Source of the DNA: Brevibacterium sp. S111
GTDB lineage: Bacteria > Actinomycetota > Actinomycetes > Actinomycetales > Brevibacteriaceae
Assembly (NCBI RefSeq): GCF_004745075.1
Contig: NZ_RHFH01000002.1
Location: forward strand, 1-64,000
DNA: 64,000 bases
Direction of reading: 5' to 3'
Shown here: positions 1 through 7,900 of the stretch, in pieces
Layout: every line of letters starts with the position of its first letter
Position numbering within the stretch: the stretch's first letter is position 1
Notes under the pieces: model-generated
The model's database searches: none
Told to the model about the DNA's origin: nothing
Seen by the model: only the letters and a program-made list of their open reading frames with translations
Position numbers and translations under genes: made by a program

Positions 1-382
1 ACGTACACCCCTTCCTGGTGTATGTCCACGCTCCCGGCTGTTGGCGCAGCGCGGGAGCCCTCTATTCGTCTGTTCAGCCTACCTCGGTACCAGGATCCCG
101 GTTTCGGGATTTAAATGGATACCCCTTTCTTCGTATTCCGAACTCAAGGTCGTGCTCAACGCAGTGCGGCGACGCGGGTTCGCGTTCGAAGACGGCGATG
201 TCACTCCCGACCTGACCACACTGGCTGTTCCGGTCATAGACCACATGGGGTGGCCGGCCGCCGCGGTCGCCGTCACCTTTGGCAGCACCGACCTGCCCGA
301 ATAGAAGCAGCCCGAGCTGGTCGCCGAGATCAGTGCCGCCGCCGATGAGCTCTCACGAAGAATCTACGGCCAGACAGGCTGA
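1..382 (+). pseudogene. Decayed IclR-family regulator, C-terminal effector-domain remnant
   Basis: The frame that is open from about 41 to 301 reads like the end of an IclR effector domain: SELKVVLNAVRRRGFAFEDG, then VAVPVIDHMGWP-like sequence. A TAG stop follows at 302-304. The same frame continues past it with ELVAEISAAADELSRRIYG and ends at TGA 380-382, which is the usual last helix of this family. Upstream of about position 110 the resemblance (YVHAPG, like the LHA..G motif) is in a different frame, so at least one frameshift is likely too. The DNA-binding half is absent or lies outside the window. IclR proteins usually control neighbouring catabolic genes, so it may once have regulated the convergent aldolase. 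Confidence 0.6.
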
Positions 383-418
383 TCCCCTCTTGCTAGGATC
401 AAGGTTGCTGAGAAGGGG

Positions 419-1177
419 TCACGAGCGGGCGTTTGCCAGGTCCTCGCGGAACGCGCGGCCCGCGGCGCCGAGGTCGCCGCACGAGGTGATGAAGCGGAAA
501 CCCTGCTCCTTGCGCAGCTTGGCTTCCGCACCGTCGCCGCAGTGGATTCCCGGAACCACCCCGGCGGCATCGGCACTCGTGCGGATCCGCACGAGTGCCT
601 CGGCGTGGGCGTCATTCGGCTGTCCCGGCAGCGCGCCGACGGCGAAGGCGAGATCCGACGGGCCGACGTAGACCCCGTCGACGCCGGGCACGGCGCAGAT
701 ATCTTCGACCGCGGCCAGGCCTTCCTTGTTCTCGATCATGACGAACAGCAGCGGGCGTTCGTCCCGGGTATCCTGCACGGCATTGTGCATGATCTCGGCA
801 GTCGGTCCCCAGGATCGATCGCCGCCGCGGCTGGGATAGTCGAGCGCGGCCACCGCCGCTTCCGCCTCGGCGACGGAGGACACGAGCGGGACGATGATCG
901 CTTCGACGCCGGCGTCGGCGAGCGCACCGATCTCCGTGAATCGGTTCGCCGCCACCCGAGCAGTCACGAGCGCATCCCCACTGGCGCGCACGGCGTCGGT
1001 CAGTCGCAGCACATCGGTGGGACGCACCAGCCCGTGCTGCAGGTCGATGCTCACATAGTCGAATCCGGCCGCCGACCCGATCTTCGCCAGCTCCGGGCTC
1101 GTCGACATCAGCCACAGTCCGTTGTAGATCTCCCCCGCGCGCAGGCGGGCCCGATGATTCTCAATCGCAGCAGTCAT
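419..1177 (-). CDS. HpcH/HpaI-family class II aldolase
   Basis: 252 residues, the usual length for HpcH/HpaI (2,4-dihydroxyhept-2-ene-1,7-dioate or 2-keto-3-deoxy acid) aldolases, metal-dependent cytosolic enzymes that split 4-hydroxy-2-oxo acids into pyruvate and an aldehyde. Visible family features are DLQHG at 45-49 with the catalytic histidine, the arginine near 74, MIENKEGL at 147-154 with a metal-binding glutamate, and GPSDL at 172-176 with the metal-binding aspartate. The start is the ATG at 1177; the ribosome site is weak. It is transcribed toward the IclR remnant. The exact substrate cannot be read from sequence; HpaI, 2-keto-3-deoxyrhamnonate and garL-type enzymes share this fold. 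Confidence 0.85.
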   Translation of the reverse strand: MTAAIENHRARLRAGEIYNGLWLMSTSPELAKIGSAAGFDYVSIDLQHGLVRPTDVLRLTDAVRASGDALVTARVAANRFTEIGALADAGVEAIIVPLVSSVAEAEAAVAALDYPSRGGDRSWGPTAEIMHNAVQDTRDERPLLFVMIENKEGLAAVEDICAVPGVDGVYVGPSDLAFAVGALPGQPNDAHAEALVRIRTSADAAGVVPGIHCGDGAEAKLRKEQGFRFITSCGDLGAAGRAFREDLANARS

Positions 1178-1236
1178 GCCTGCATCGAATCACGAAACCT
1201 CACCCGCCCACCAGAGGTGCCCGGTATCCGGATCAA

Positions 1237-1291
1237 CCTCGCCGAGGCGGCCCCATCGGTGCGTACGCAGCGTCGGGCCGCCTCGGCGAGG
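1237..1291. terminator. Stem-loop, 16-bp stem, after the RibD-like gene
   Basis: Positions 1237-1252 pair perfectly with 1276-1291 around a 23-nt loop. It starts 25 bp after the stop of the minus-strand gene ending at 1316, so it is placed as that gene's terminator. No clear T run follows. Both arms contain the iterated word CGCCGAGGCGG. Confidence 0.6.
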
Positions 1292-1315
1292 GTTGCGCCA
1301 CAGTCAACCGGGCGG

Positions 1316-1867
1316 TCAGCTGTCTTCGAGAAGAGGACCGATGACCCGGTGGCGGGCGATGACGAAGGGAGCGCTGTGCCCGACTTCGATGAGTTCGAGA
1401 TCGAGACGACGCGGCAGCAGCGGGCGGCCCTTGCCGAGGACCACGGGAGCCGTGAAAGTGATGATCTCGTCGAGGAATCCCTCGTCAGCGAACTGCCCGG
1501 CGAGGTCGCCGCCGCCCATCACCCACAGGTCGCGGTCGCCGGTGGCCGTGCACATCTCGAAGTAGCGGTCGGAGACCGAGCCCTTCGCGAATCGGATGTC
1601 GGGCTTCTTCCCGTCCTCCTCGGCTTTCGGCAGGCCGAGGTTCCGGTGGGTCATCACCCAGGTGGGAACGCTGTAGGGCCAGGGTCCGTCGAGGTTGCGC
1701 AGTAGCCATTCGTAGGTCGTCGCGCCCATGACGATTGCGCCGACGCCATCGATGAATCCGTCGTCGGGCGGCTCTTCGGTCTGGCGCAGCAGCCATTCGA
1801 GCGAGTCTTTGGGGTCGGCGATGAACCCGTCGAGCGTGGTCGCGGTGTAGTAGACGGTGCGTGGCAC
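1316..1867 (-). CDS. RibD C-terminal / dihydrofolate-reductase-like protein
   Basis: 183 residues with the fold of the RibD C-terminal domain (COG0262), NADPH-dependent reductases of mostly unknown substrate. Visible signatures are DGFIA at 13-17, MGATTYE at 47-53, the nucleotide-binding VMGGGDL at 116-122 and GKGRPLL at 145-151. The start is GTG at 1867, about 10 nt after an AGGAGG site. A 38-bp palindrome lies upstream and a stem-loop downstream, so it is probably a single-gene transcript. It is one of four members of this family in the window. It is unlikely to be the housekeeping DHFR, whose sequence is different. Confidence 0.8.
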   Translation of the reverse strand: MPRTVYYTATTLDGFIADPKDSLEWLLRQTEEPPDDGFIDGVGAIVMGATTYEWLLRNLDGPWPYSVPTWVMTHRNLGLPKAEEDGKKPDIRFAKGSVSDRYFEMCTATGDRDLWVMGGGDLAGQFADEGFLDEIITFTAPVVLGKGRPLLPRRLDLELIEVGHSAPFVIARHRVIGPLLEDS

Positions 1868-1995
1868 GATGCAGTGTCCTCCTGAGTCGATCTCTCTTTC
1901 ATCCTATTGCGCCGAAGGAAGCGCCGGCCGAAGGATGGGCAGTTTTGTGCCGGAGGTGCGTGCCGCGCGTTGGGTGCCCCTAACGGCTCGGTGAC

Positions 1996-2033
1996 CCGAC
2001 AGCAGCTTGGTCCATGGACCAAGCTGCTGTCGG
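1996..2033. terminator. 38-bp perfect palindrome with no loop
   Basis: Position 1996 pairs with 2033, and every base inward pairs to the TCCATGGA centre at 2011-2018, so 19 bp are perfectly self-complementary without a spacer. It lies 36 bp after the FMN reductase stop (2070, minus strand) and 129 bp before the RibD-like start. It could end the upstream transcript or be a strong protein-binding site. A natural terminator usually has a loop, so the role is uncertain. Confidence 0.5.
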
Positions 2034-2069
2034 TTGGCCGAGCTGAAGACTGGGCTCGGCGTCGACGCG

Positions 2070-2573
2070 TCAGCTTCGCGACGCCAAATACACCCTCTGG
2101 CTTTCGACCCAATCGTCGAGCACGCTCTCACGGTCCTCGAACTTCGCTGTCGGGAAGGCCAGTCCCTTCGTCGGTACGCTTGCGCCGAGCTCGACGAGGA
2201 GGGGCCGAAGCGTCGTCTCGACCGCGAGAGTGTGAGCCGGGGACCCGATGGTGAACACGGGGATCGCGATCAGTCCATGCAGACCGCCTGCGTCGTACCG
2301 GTCGAGGAAGGCCTTGAGCAGCCCGGTGTAGCTGGCTTTGTAGGTCGGAGTGGCGATGACCGCGTAGTCGGCGGTGGACAGACGTTCGGTGAGTTTGTCG
2401 AGACGGTCGGACTTCCATTCGAAGATCTCATCGGTCACTTCGGCGAGTTCGATGGTTTCGTCGATCTCGGACCCGGTGATGCCAGCGACCTTCGCGGCGA
2501 GATCTTCGGCCACCTGCCTGGTCCGCGAGCCGGGGCTCGGGTTGCCGACGACGACGGCGATGCGTGTGGTCAT
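2070..2573 (-). CDS. NADPH-dependent FMN reductase-like flavoprotein
   Basis: 167 residues with the flavodoxin-like fold of the NADPH-dependent FMN reductase family (SsuE/ArsH/WrbA relatives). GNPSPGSRT at 10-18 is the phosphate-binding loop for FMN, and TPTYKASYTG at 75-84 is the second FMN-contacting loop characteristic of this family. The start ATG at 2573 follows a GGAGGA site. Such proteins reduce flavin for two-component monooxygenases or reduce quinones. No monooxygenase partner sits next to it, so the role is open. Confidence 0.82.
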   Translation of the reverse strand: MTTRIAVVVGNPSPGSRTRQVAEDLAAKVAGITGSEIDETIELAEVTDEIFEWKSDRLDKLTERLSTADYAVIATPTYKASYTGLLKAFLDRYDAGGLHGLIAIPVFTIGSPAHTLAVETTLRPLLVELGASVPTKGLAFPTAKFEDRESVLDDWVESQRVYLASRS

Positions 2574-2823
2574 TTGGGGTCCTCCCGCTGTGGCTTGTGC
2601 GTGATTCCACGGCTGCCGCGCTCGGCGTCACCGATTTCGCTCAAGACTATTCCCCGGAGTGCGGGCCGGACCCCGTGAATGACATATCCGTTCTCATCTC
2701 AACACCGTTCCACTGCCATTCCGCCGACGCGCGTCCTTGGCTGCCATGAGTTTCTGCCGATCCTCAAGACCCCCGGCTGACCGGGTCAGGGCCGCGGGGA
2801 AGGGCAACAGGCTCCTGCCCTCG

Positions 2824-3783
2824 TCAGCTGCCCGCCGCCTGATTCGCCGAGGCGGGCGCGAACCGGGCGTCGAAGGCTGCGGGAGTCGCGGGGATGTCGG
2901 ACAGGCTCGAGGTCAGCGGGTGTCCGACGGCTGCAATGAGCGGGTCGCGGACCTCCGTGAGTGCTTCGACGTCGACGCCGGTGGCCACTCCTTCGCGGTG
3001 CAGGAGATGGACGAGGTCGTCGGTGCCGATGTTGCCGGCCGCGCCCGGGGCGAAGGGGCAGCCTCCGAGTCCGCCCATGGCCGCGTCGAAGTTCGCGATT
3101 CCCAGCTCGAGGGCGGCCGCGACATTGGCCATACCAAAGTTATAGGTGTCATGGAGATGGAGGTTGACCGGCTTGTCTGGGAAGGCTTCGATCACCGCCG
3201 AGGTATTCCGACGCAGCAGCGACGGATTCGCATTCCCGATGGTGTCGGCCAGCCCGATGCCGTGTGATCCGGCTTCGTCGAAGGGACGGAGAACCTCGAC
3301 GAGGTGGTCCGCCTCGGTGATTCCGTCGAAGGGGCAGATGAAGCTCACAGCGGTCGTGATGTCGAAGCGCACCCCCTGGTCACGGGCGAAGACGGCCGCG
3401 GCCATGAGCCGGTCGGAAGCCTCGGCGATCGAGGCATCGGAGTTTGCCTTCGAATGCCCTTCGGAGGCTGAGAGCACGAGTTTGATGTTCTTCGCCCCGG
3501 CGTCGACGGCCCGCTGAGCACCTTTGAGGTTGAAGACGAGCGAGTAGAACTCGACACCGTCGGCCTCGTGCGGGGCCAACCTGCGCAGGAGCTCGTCCGT
3601 GTCGGCCATCTGCGGGACCTTCTTCGGATTGACGAAGGACCCGACTTCGATCTGGTTCAATCCTGCGGCGATGAGCTTCTCGGCGAGCGCGACCTTGACG
3701 TCAGTCGGCACGATCGCCTTCTCGATCTGCAGCCCGTCACGCAGGGTGGTGTCGAGGATCTCGACGGTGGTCGGCCTGGCCAT
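2824..3783 (-). CDS. Hydroxymethylglutaryl-CoA lyase
   Basis: 319 residues, the usual length for HMG-CoA lyase, which cleaves 3-hydroxy-3-methylglutaryl-CoA to acetyl-CoA and acetoacetate at the end of leucine breakdown. TLRDGLQ at 13-19 is the DRE-TIM barrel metal site, HLHD at 209-212 supplies metal ligands, and GLGGCPFAPGAAGN at 238-251 is the signature loop with catalytic Cys242. The start ATG at 3783 follows AAGGAG. The C-terminal tail (about 15 residues, Ala/Ser/Pro-rich) carries one copy of the CGCCGAGGCGG word. Other leucine-pathway genes are not adjacent. Related DRE-TIM lyases acting on other hydroxyacyl-CoAs cannot be excluded. Confidence 0.88.
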   Translation of the reverse strand: MARPTTVEILDTTLRDGLQIEKAIVPTDVKVALAEKLIAAGLNQIEVGSFVNPKKVPQMADTDELLRRLAPHEADGVEFYSLVFNLKGAQRAVDAGAKNIKLVLSASEGHSKANSDASIAEASDRLMAAAVFARDQGVRFDITTAVSFICPFDGITEADHLVEVLRPFDEAGSHGIGLADTIGNANPSLLRRNTSAVIEAFPDKPVNLHLHDTYNFGMANVAAALELGIANFDAAMGGLGGCPFAPGAAGNIGTDDLVHLLHREGVATGVDVEALTEVRDPLIAAVGHPLTSSLSDIPATPAAFDARFAPASANQAAGS

Positions 3784-4030
3784 GGGACTCCTTCGCTTCT
3801 GCTCCCGCAGAACGGGAAACGAACCGTCGCCGCGCTCCGATGCACAGCGTCACTTTTGTTATACATGGCGCTGACGGCGCGGAACAGGGAAGTTTCGACA
3901 TGTGAGAGGGCAGGGAGAATTGCCCCCTTGGGAGTTCCGTTTATCGGGACTCCGCCTACATGTGAGGGAGAGAAACGCTGGCCGATGTCGAGAATTTGAG
4001 CTGCTTTGGCCCGTTCACTCCCCAAGACAA

Positions 4031-5725
4031 TTATTCAGAAGTCGATGGGCCGATGTATCGCGCGCCTCGACGTTCCCCCACCATGTCAAGCAATCCCTTG
4101 TCTCTCATGGAACGGAGCAACCCCTTAGCTTCTTCAGAGGTTATGGAGCAGAGGTCAGCCGCTTCCCTTCGTGTAATGGACCCGTGTGAACGCACATATG
4201 TTTGTACCATCTGCTCTTGCTGGACATCGTCGAAGGAGCGCACTCGAACGTAGCTGGACGGAGTCGATAGGTCCCGGTAGGTAGCCGCGCTCAACGTATA
4301 CCTGCGCCCGCGACCGTTCCCACGCATCTCCACGACTCCCCCTTCAACCAGGCGAGTGAGAGTACTGCGAGTCGCGATTTCGCCTGCTTGTGTGATTCGC
4401 GCCAATTCCCCCGAAGTCAGTTTCGGATCGTCGAGAAGTGCATGAACAACTTGGAGTTCAGCGAGCGAAAAGGGACGGCCGGCTGCTTCATCATGCTCGA
4501 CGACAAACTTCACCACCGAAAGATCGGGGTTGCCTATTGGTAACGAGACAACGACGCGAGAAGAATCTGTTCGCGAATAGTCCGGAGATGTCCTGCCAGT
4601 GCGCAACGTCCACTCGAATACACGGCTGATACCGCGCCCTGTGCGCTCGACCAACCCCGCTCGCAAGAATGCCTCAGCCAGAATCCTGCTCCGAGGTCGC
4701 GACATGCTGAGGAAGTTGTCGAGCGTCACGCCCCTAGGAAACCCTCCCGGGTTGGATATGGCCAAGTCCAAATCGCTCATTTGCACGGAAATTGGGCCAG
4801 GCATCGTGTAGTCCCGGTGGACGACAGCGTTCGCAATCAGTTCTCGCACAGCTACCGGAGGGATTCTCGGAATCGAAACTCGCGTAAGCCCAATATCCAG
4901 CTCGTCTTCATCGTTGAATCTTTGAACCTGCGCGAAAAGATCTTCTGCGGATTTGAACAATGGGTCGTGGGCAAACACATTCTGCTTAACCACCGACCCT
5001 TCAGAGACCTGAAACGCAGTTTCATGTGTTGGAACGAAACGACGTATCGCATCCGTACGACCGAACAGCAAGAGCGCGCCACGTTTGATGACGGCCGCAT
5101 CCTCACGCCCATCTATCACGCCAAGCGCACGACCAAGCTCAAAGTCGGTGAGCGTAGTCAAAACGCTGGCACCGCTAGAGCTCGTCGAAGCAAGTTTCCT
5201 CATCCGTTCGAATTCGAGCGGATCAAGGTCACTCATTGTCGCGCCCGGTTCAGTTATCGAAGCATAGTCGAGTTCGCCCCGCTCGATTCGATCTGCGAGC
5301 ATCTCGTGCGCATGAAACGGTACGCACTGAGGTGTTCCATCGGTCTGAAGAGCACGCCGAAGGTACAGACCCTTCTTAGTTCCCGTCACAGAGTCTGCCC
5401 GTGGAACCTCAACGACAATCACGTCCAGCTCGCCTACGCGGACGACTTCCACGCTGGTGACCACCGGAGGGACTGTCCTATTCGAGATCACAGCCTGAAG
5501 CCGAAGGGGGTCAGTGACCTCACCATGCCGCTTACGTGCACCGGTAATACTGCCATCGTCTTCAACTCCGATAAGCAGCGACCCTCCACGACCGTTCGCG
5601 AGGCACACAACAGTCTCTGCGATTTTGTCGTCCTTCATCGCTTCGCGACGGTCCGACTTGAATTCGACGGTCAGAGTTTCGCCAGCCTCAGCAAGGTCTC
5701 GAACATCCTGAGCTTCCACATCCAC
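4031..5725 (-). CDS. Schlafen/AlbA_2-domain ATPase with winged-helix tail
   Basis: 564 residues of the family often annotated as RecG-like or divergent AAA_4 transcriptional regulators. An AlbA_2 (Schlafen-type) domain covers about 10-130, with the EFK and ANGRGG elements at 21-23 and 43-48. A GHKL-like ATP-binding part follows: RELIANAVVHRDY at 294-306, SNPGGFPRG at 324-332, and a Gly-rich RTGRGI near 361. Winged-helix segments occupy about 410-470 and 500-560. Base composition is visibly lower in GC, and codon use differs from the neighbours, suggesting acquisition by transfer. An AT-rich inverted repeat lies just upstream. Members act as regulators or in phage defence; which applies here is unknown. 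Confidence 0.75.
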   Translation of the reverse strand: MDVEAQDVRDLAEAGETLTVEFKSDRREAMKDDKIAETVVCLANGRGGSLLIGVEDDGSITGARKRHGEVTDPLRLQAVISNRTVPPVVTSVEVVRVGELDVIVVEVPRADSVTGTKKGLYLRRALQTDGTPQCVPFHAHEMLADRIERGELDYASITEPGATMSDLDPLEFERMRKLASTSSSGASVLTTLTDFELGRALGVIDGREDAAVIKRGALLLFGRTDAIRRFVPTHETAFQVSEGSVVKQNVFAHDPLFKSAEDLFAQVQRFNDEDELDIGLTRVSIPRIPPVAVRELIANAVVHRDYTMPGPISVQMSDLDLAISNPGGFPRGVTLDNFLSMSRPRSRILAEAFLRAGLVERTGRGISRVFEWTLRTGRTSPDYSRTDSSRVVVSLPIGNPDLSVVKFVVEHDEAAGRPFSLAELQVVHALLDDPKLTSGELARITQAGEIATRSTLTRLVEGGVVEMRGNGRGRRYTLSAATYRDLSTPSSYVRVRSFDDVQQEQMVQTYVRSHGSITRREAADLCSITSEEAKGLLRSMRDKGLLDMVGERRGARYIGPSTSE

Positions 5726-5739
5726 AAGTATTCCATAGT

Positions 5740-5798
5740 TTTGGAATTATTGGATTGATCACACCCATATCCCCATAAAATCTAATCCAAACTCCAAA
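5740..5798. promoter_or_regulatory. Inverted repeat upstream of the AlbA_2 gene
   Basis: TTTGGAATTATTGGATT at 5740-5756 is repeated inverted and slightly shorter at 5784-5798 (AATCCAAACTCCAAA). The arms flank an AT-rich spacer that is unusual for this GC-rich window. The 15 bp between the start codon (5725) and the first arm make it a candidate promoter and autoregulatory operator for the winged-helix protein. Confidence 0.5.
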
Positions 5799-5818
5799 GT
5801 GGGGCGTGACACCTCTGC

Positions 5819-6397
5819 TTAGCGATCGTGCGGAGTATCAAGCGGCAAGCTCTGTTTTAGGCGATACGTCAGAATGGCGTGCCCCGACTCGAGTTCGTCG
5901 CGTCCGACGAGTTCGAGATCGACCACTTCGCTCAGTCCGGCGAAGAGGTAGGGGCCGTGGCCGGCGATGCAGGGGTGGATGACGAATTCGAATTCGTCGA
6001 TGAGACCGAGTTCGGCCAGGGCGAGCGGCAGCGTCACTCCCCCGACCGCGAGTCCCGTCACTGACCGTTCCTTGAGTCCGCGGATGGCGGTGTCGAGGTC
6101 GCCGCGGATGAGTTCGGAGTTCCAGTCGACGCTGTCCAATGTGCTCGAGACGACGTACTTGCGAGCCGGGTCGATGGCCTCGACGAACGGATCGAGGTCG
6201 GCTTCGGGAGTCGTGTCACCGGGCGGCCTGCGCCAGGCGTCTTCCATCATCTGGTACGTCACGCGCCCGAACACCAGACCGTCGGCACGCTTGAGATTCT
6301 CGGCATGATGCCGATGGAATTCTTCGCTGATGACGCCCACGCGGTGATCGCAGCAGCCGTCGACGGTGACGTTGATCGAGTATCTCAGCTCGCCCAT
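5819..6397 (-). CDS. RibD C-terminal / dihydrofolate-reductase-like protein
   Basis: 192 residues, second of four members of this reductase family. It begins with the strand MGELRYSINVTVDG and has the family loops FGRVTYQMME and the NADPH-side AVGGVTLPLAL. The region VIHPCIAGHGPYLF corresponds to the C-terminal strand and turn. Such proteins are small cytosolic NADPH reductases with no assigned substrate. The gene is flanked by the foreign-looking AlbA_2 gene and a CoA-transferase, with no obvious functional partner. Confidence 0.78.
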   Translation of the reverse strand: MGELRYSINVTVDGCCDHRVGVISEEFHRHHAENLKRADGLVFGRVTYQMMEDAWRRPPGDTTPEADLDPFVEAIDPARKYVVSSTLDSVDWNSELIRGDLDTAIRGLKERSVTGLAVGGVTLPLALAELGLIDEFEFVIHPCIAGHGPYLFAGLSEVVDLELVGRDELESGHAILTYRLKQSLPLDTPHDR

Positions 6398-6446
6398 GGC
6401 CTAAGAATAGACCTGGGCGGGCACCGCCGAGAAGGGTCTGCCGCGC

Positions 6447-7727
6447 TCAGTCTTCCTGGCCGTCGTCCCGGCTGTCCCGGTCTGCTCCGGAGCCAGACCC
6501 CAGTCCCAACCACGACAGCACCTCATCGGTGTGCTCGCCCAGGTCGGGTCCGAGGTGGTCGATCGCAATCGATTCACCGCCGATGACGGGGGTGATGCCG
6601 GGGAACGCGACGTCCTCGAGCACTTCTTCACCGGTGGAGACATCGAGGTTCTGGATCATTCCGCGCGCGGCCAGCTGCTCGTCGGCGACGAGGTCTTCGG
6701 CCGTATAGATGGGGCCGGCCGGGACACCCACCTCTTCCAAAGCCTCGACAACGTCCTCAACCGAGCGCTGCCCGCACCACGCTCCGATCGCCTCATCGAG
6801 CTCCTCGCGCCGGTCCCACCGTCCGGCGTTCGTCTGCAGTTCGGCATCCTCGGCGAGGTCGGGCCGCTCGATCGCGGTCATCAGCCTGGTGAAGATTCCG
6901 TCCCCGTTACCGGCGATGACGACGGACTTCCCACCGGCGCAGAGGTAGCCGTTCGAGGGCGCGATGCCCTCCATCCGACCCCCGGTGCGGGTGCGGACCT
7001 CACCGAAGGCCGAATAGTCGGGGACCAGCGATTCCATCACGGAGAACATCGCCTCATTGAGCGCGACGTCGACGGTCCGCTCCGACAGCGGGCCCTCCCC
7101 TTCGAAGCTGTGTGCGGAGCCGACGACCGCCTCGGCGGCTCCGGCGATCTTCTGCCGCTGACGGTCGAAGAGCATCATCACCGCGCCGAAGGCCGCCTGC
7201 ATCCCGGCGATCGAATCGCCGATGGAGACGCCCACGCGCACGGGCGGGCGGTCGGGGTCGCCGACGAGCTCGCGGAAGCCCGAGTAGCCTTCGGCCACGG
7301 CGGCGAAGCCGGGACGGGCCGACATCGGGCCGGTCTGCCCGAACGCGGAGATGCGCACGAGAACGAGGTCGGCGTTGGCCTCTTCGAGGACGTCCGGTCC
7401 GAGCCCCCACTTCTCGAGCGTGCCGGGGCGGAAGTTCTCCAACACGATGTCGGAGCGGCGGACGAGCTCGAGAGCAGCGGTCCGCCCCTCCTCGCTGCGC
7501 AGGTCGAGGACGACGGACTTCTTGTTGCGGTTGATCGTGCGGTAGAGCATCGAGGTGGTGCCGGCCTTGAGGCGCCAATTGCGCAGCTCGTCACCGGTCT
7601 CCGGGCGTTCGACCTTGATCACCTCGGCGCCGAAGTCCGCGAGCATCCTGCCTGCTGTGGGCGCGGCGATGTAGTTGCCGAGTTCGAGGACTCGCACACC
7701 GGTGAGGGGAAGTCGGCGCGTGCTCAT
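6447..7727 (-). CDS. CaiB/BaiF family III CoA-transferase
   Basis: 426 residues from the ATG at 7727, chosen because AAGGAG lies just upstream and the family's first strand (LTGVRVLELGN) begins eight residues later. A longer in-frame opening upstream has no such support. DFGAEVIKVERP at 31-42, NRNKKSVVLDL at 67-77, ENFRPG at 97-102 and GDSIAGMQAAFG at 170-181 with the likely catalytic Asp171 are class III signatures. These enzymes move CoA between carboxylic acids such as formyl-/oxalyl-, carnitinyl- or succinyl-CoA. The substrate is not evident. About 20 C-terminal residues form an acidic, low-complexity tail. The gene is divergent from the unknown gene at 7901. Confidence 0.85.
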   Translation of the reverse strand: MSTRRLPLTGVRVLELGNYIAAPTAGRMLADFGAEVIKVERPETGDELRNWRLKAGTTSMLYRTINRNKKSVVLDLRSEEGRTAALELVRRSDIVLENFRPGTLEKWGLGPDVLEEANADLVLVRISAFGQTGPMSARPGFAAVAEGYSGFRELVGDPDRPPVRVGVSIGDSIAGMQAAFGAVMMLFDRQRQKIAGAAEAVVGSAHSFEGEGPLSERTVDVALNEAMFSVMESLVPDYSAFGEVRTRTGGRMEGIAPSNGYLCAGGKSVVIAGNGDGIFTRLMTAIERPDLAEDAELQTNAGRWDRREELDEAIGAWCGQRSVEDVVEALEEVGVPAGPIYTAEDLVADEQLAARGMIQNLDVSTGEEVLEDVAFPGITPVIGGESIAIDHLGPDLGEHTDEVLSWLGLGSGSGADRDSRDDGQED

Positions 7728-7900
7728 TGCGATGCTCCTTCGTCGTGGCTGATCCTCTCCATGGTGCCACGATTGCGGCCTTGCCCGACCCCACCAACCA
7801 TCTGCAGAAGCTGGCGCCGGCCATCTCGAATACACGCTGTCGGCGCAGTCCCACGCCCCACGACTGTGCGCCAGAGAACACACGCAGTAGCGTAGAGCCC

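Noticed and set aside
542..1705. A long plus-strand open frame covering the aldolase and RibD-like genes
   Set aside because: It is the complement shadow of two well-supported minus-strand genes and has no family match, as is common in high-GC DNA.
3784..4030. Riboswitch or mobile-element end between the HMG-CoA lyase and AlbA_2 genes
   Set aside because: Short stems (GGGCA..TGCCC, GGAGT..ACTCC) and an ACATGTGAG repeat exist, but no known riboswitch core or transposon end is recognisable.
4781..5758. A 325-residue plus-strand frame opposite the AlbA_2 gene
   Set aside because: Its composition is not protein-like for this genome, it lacks a ribosome site, and the minus-strand product has clear domains.
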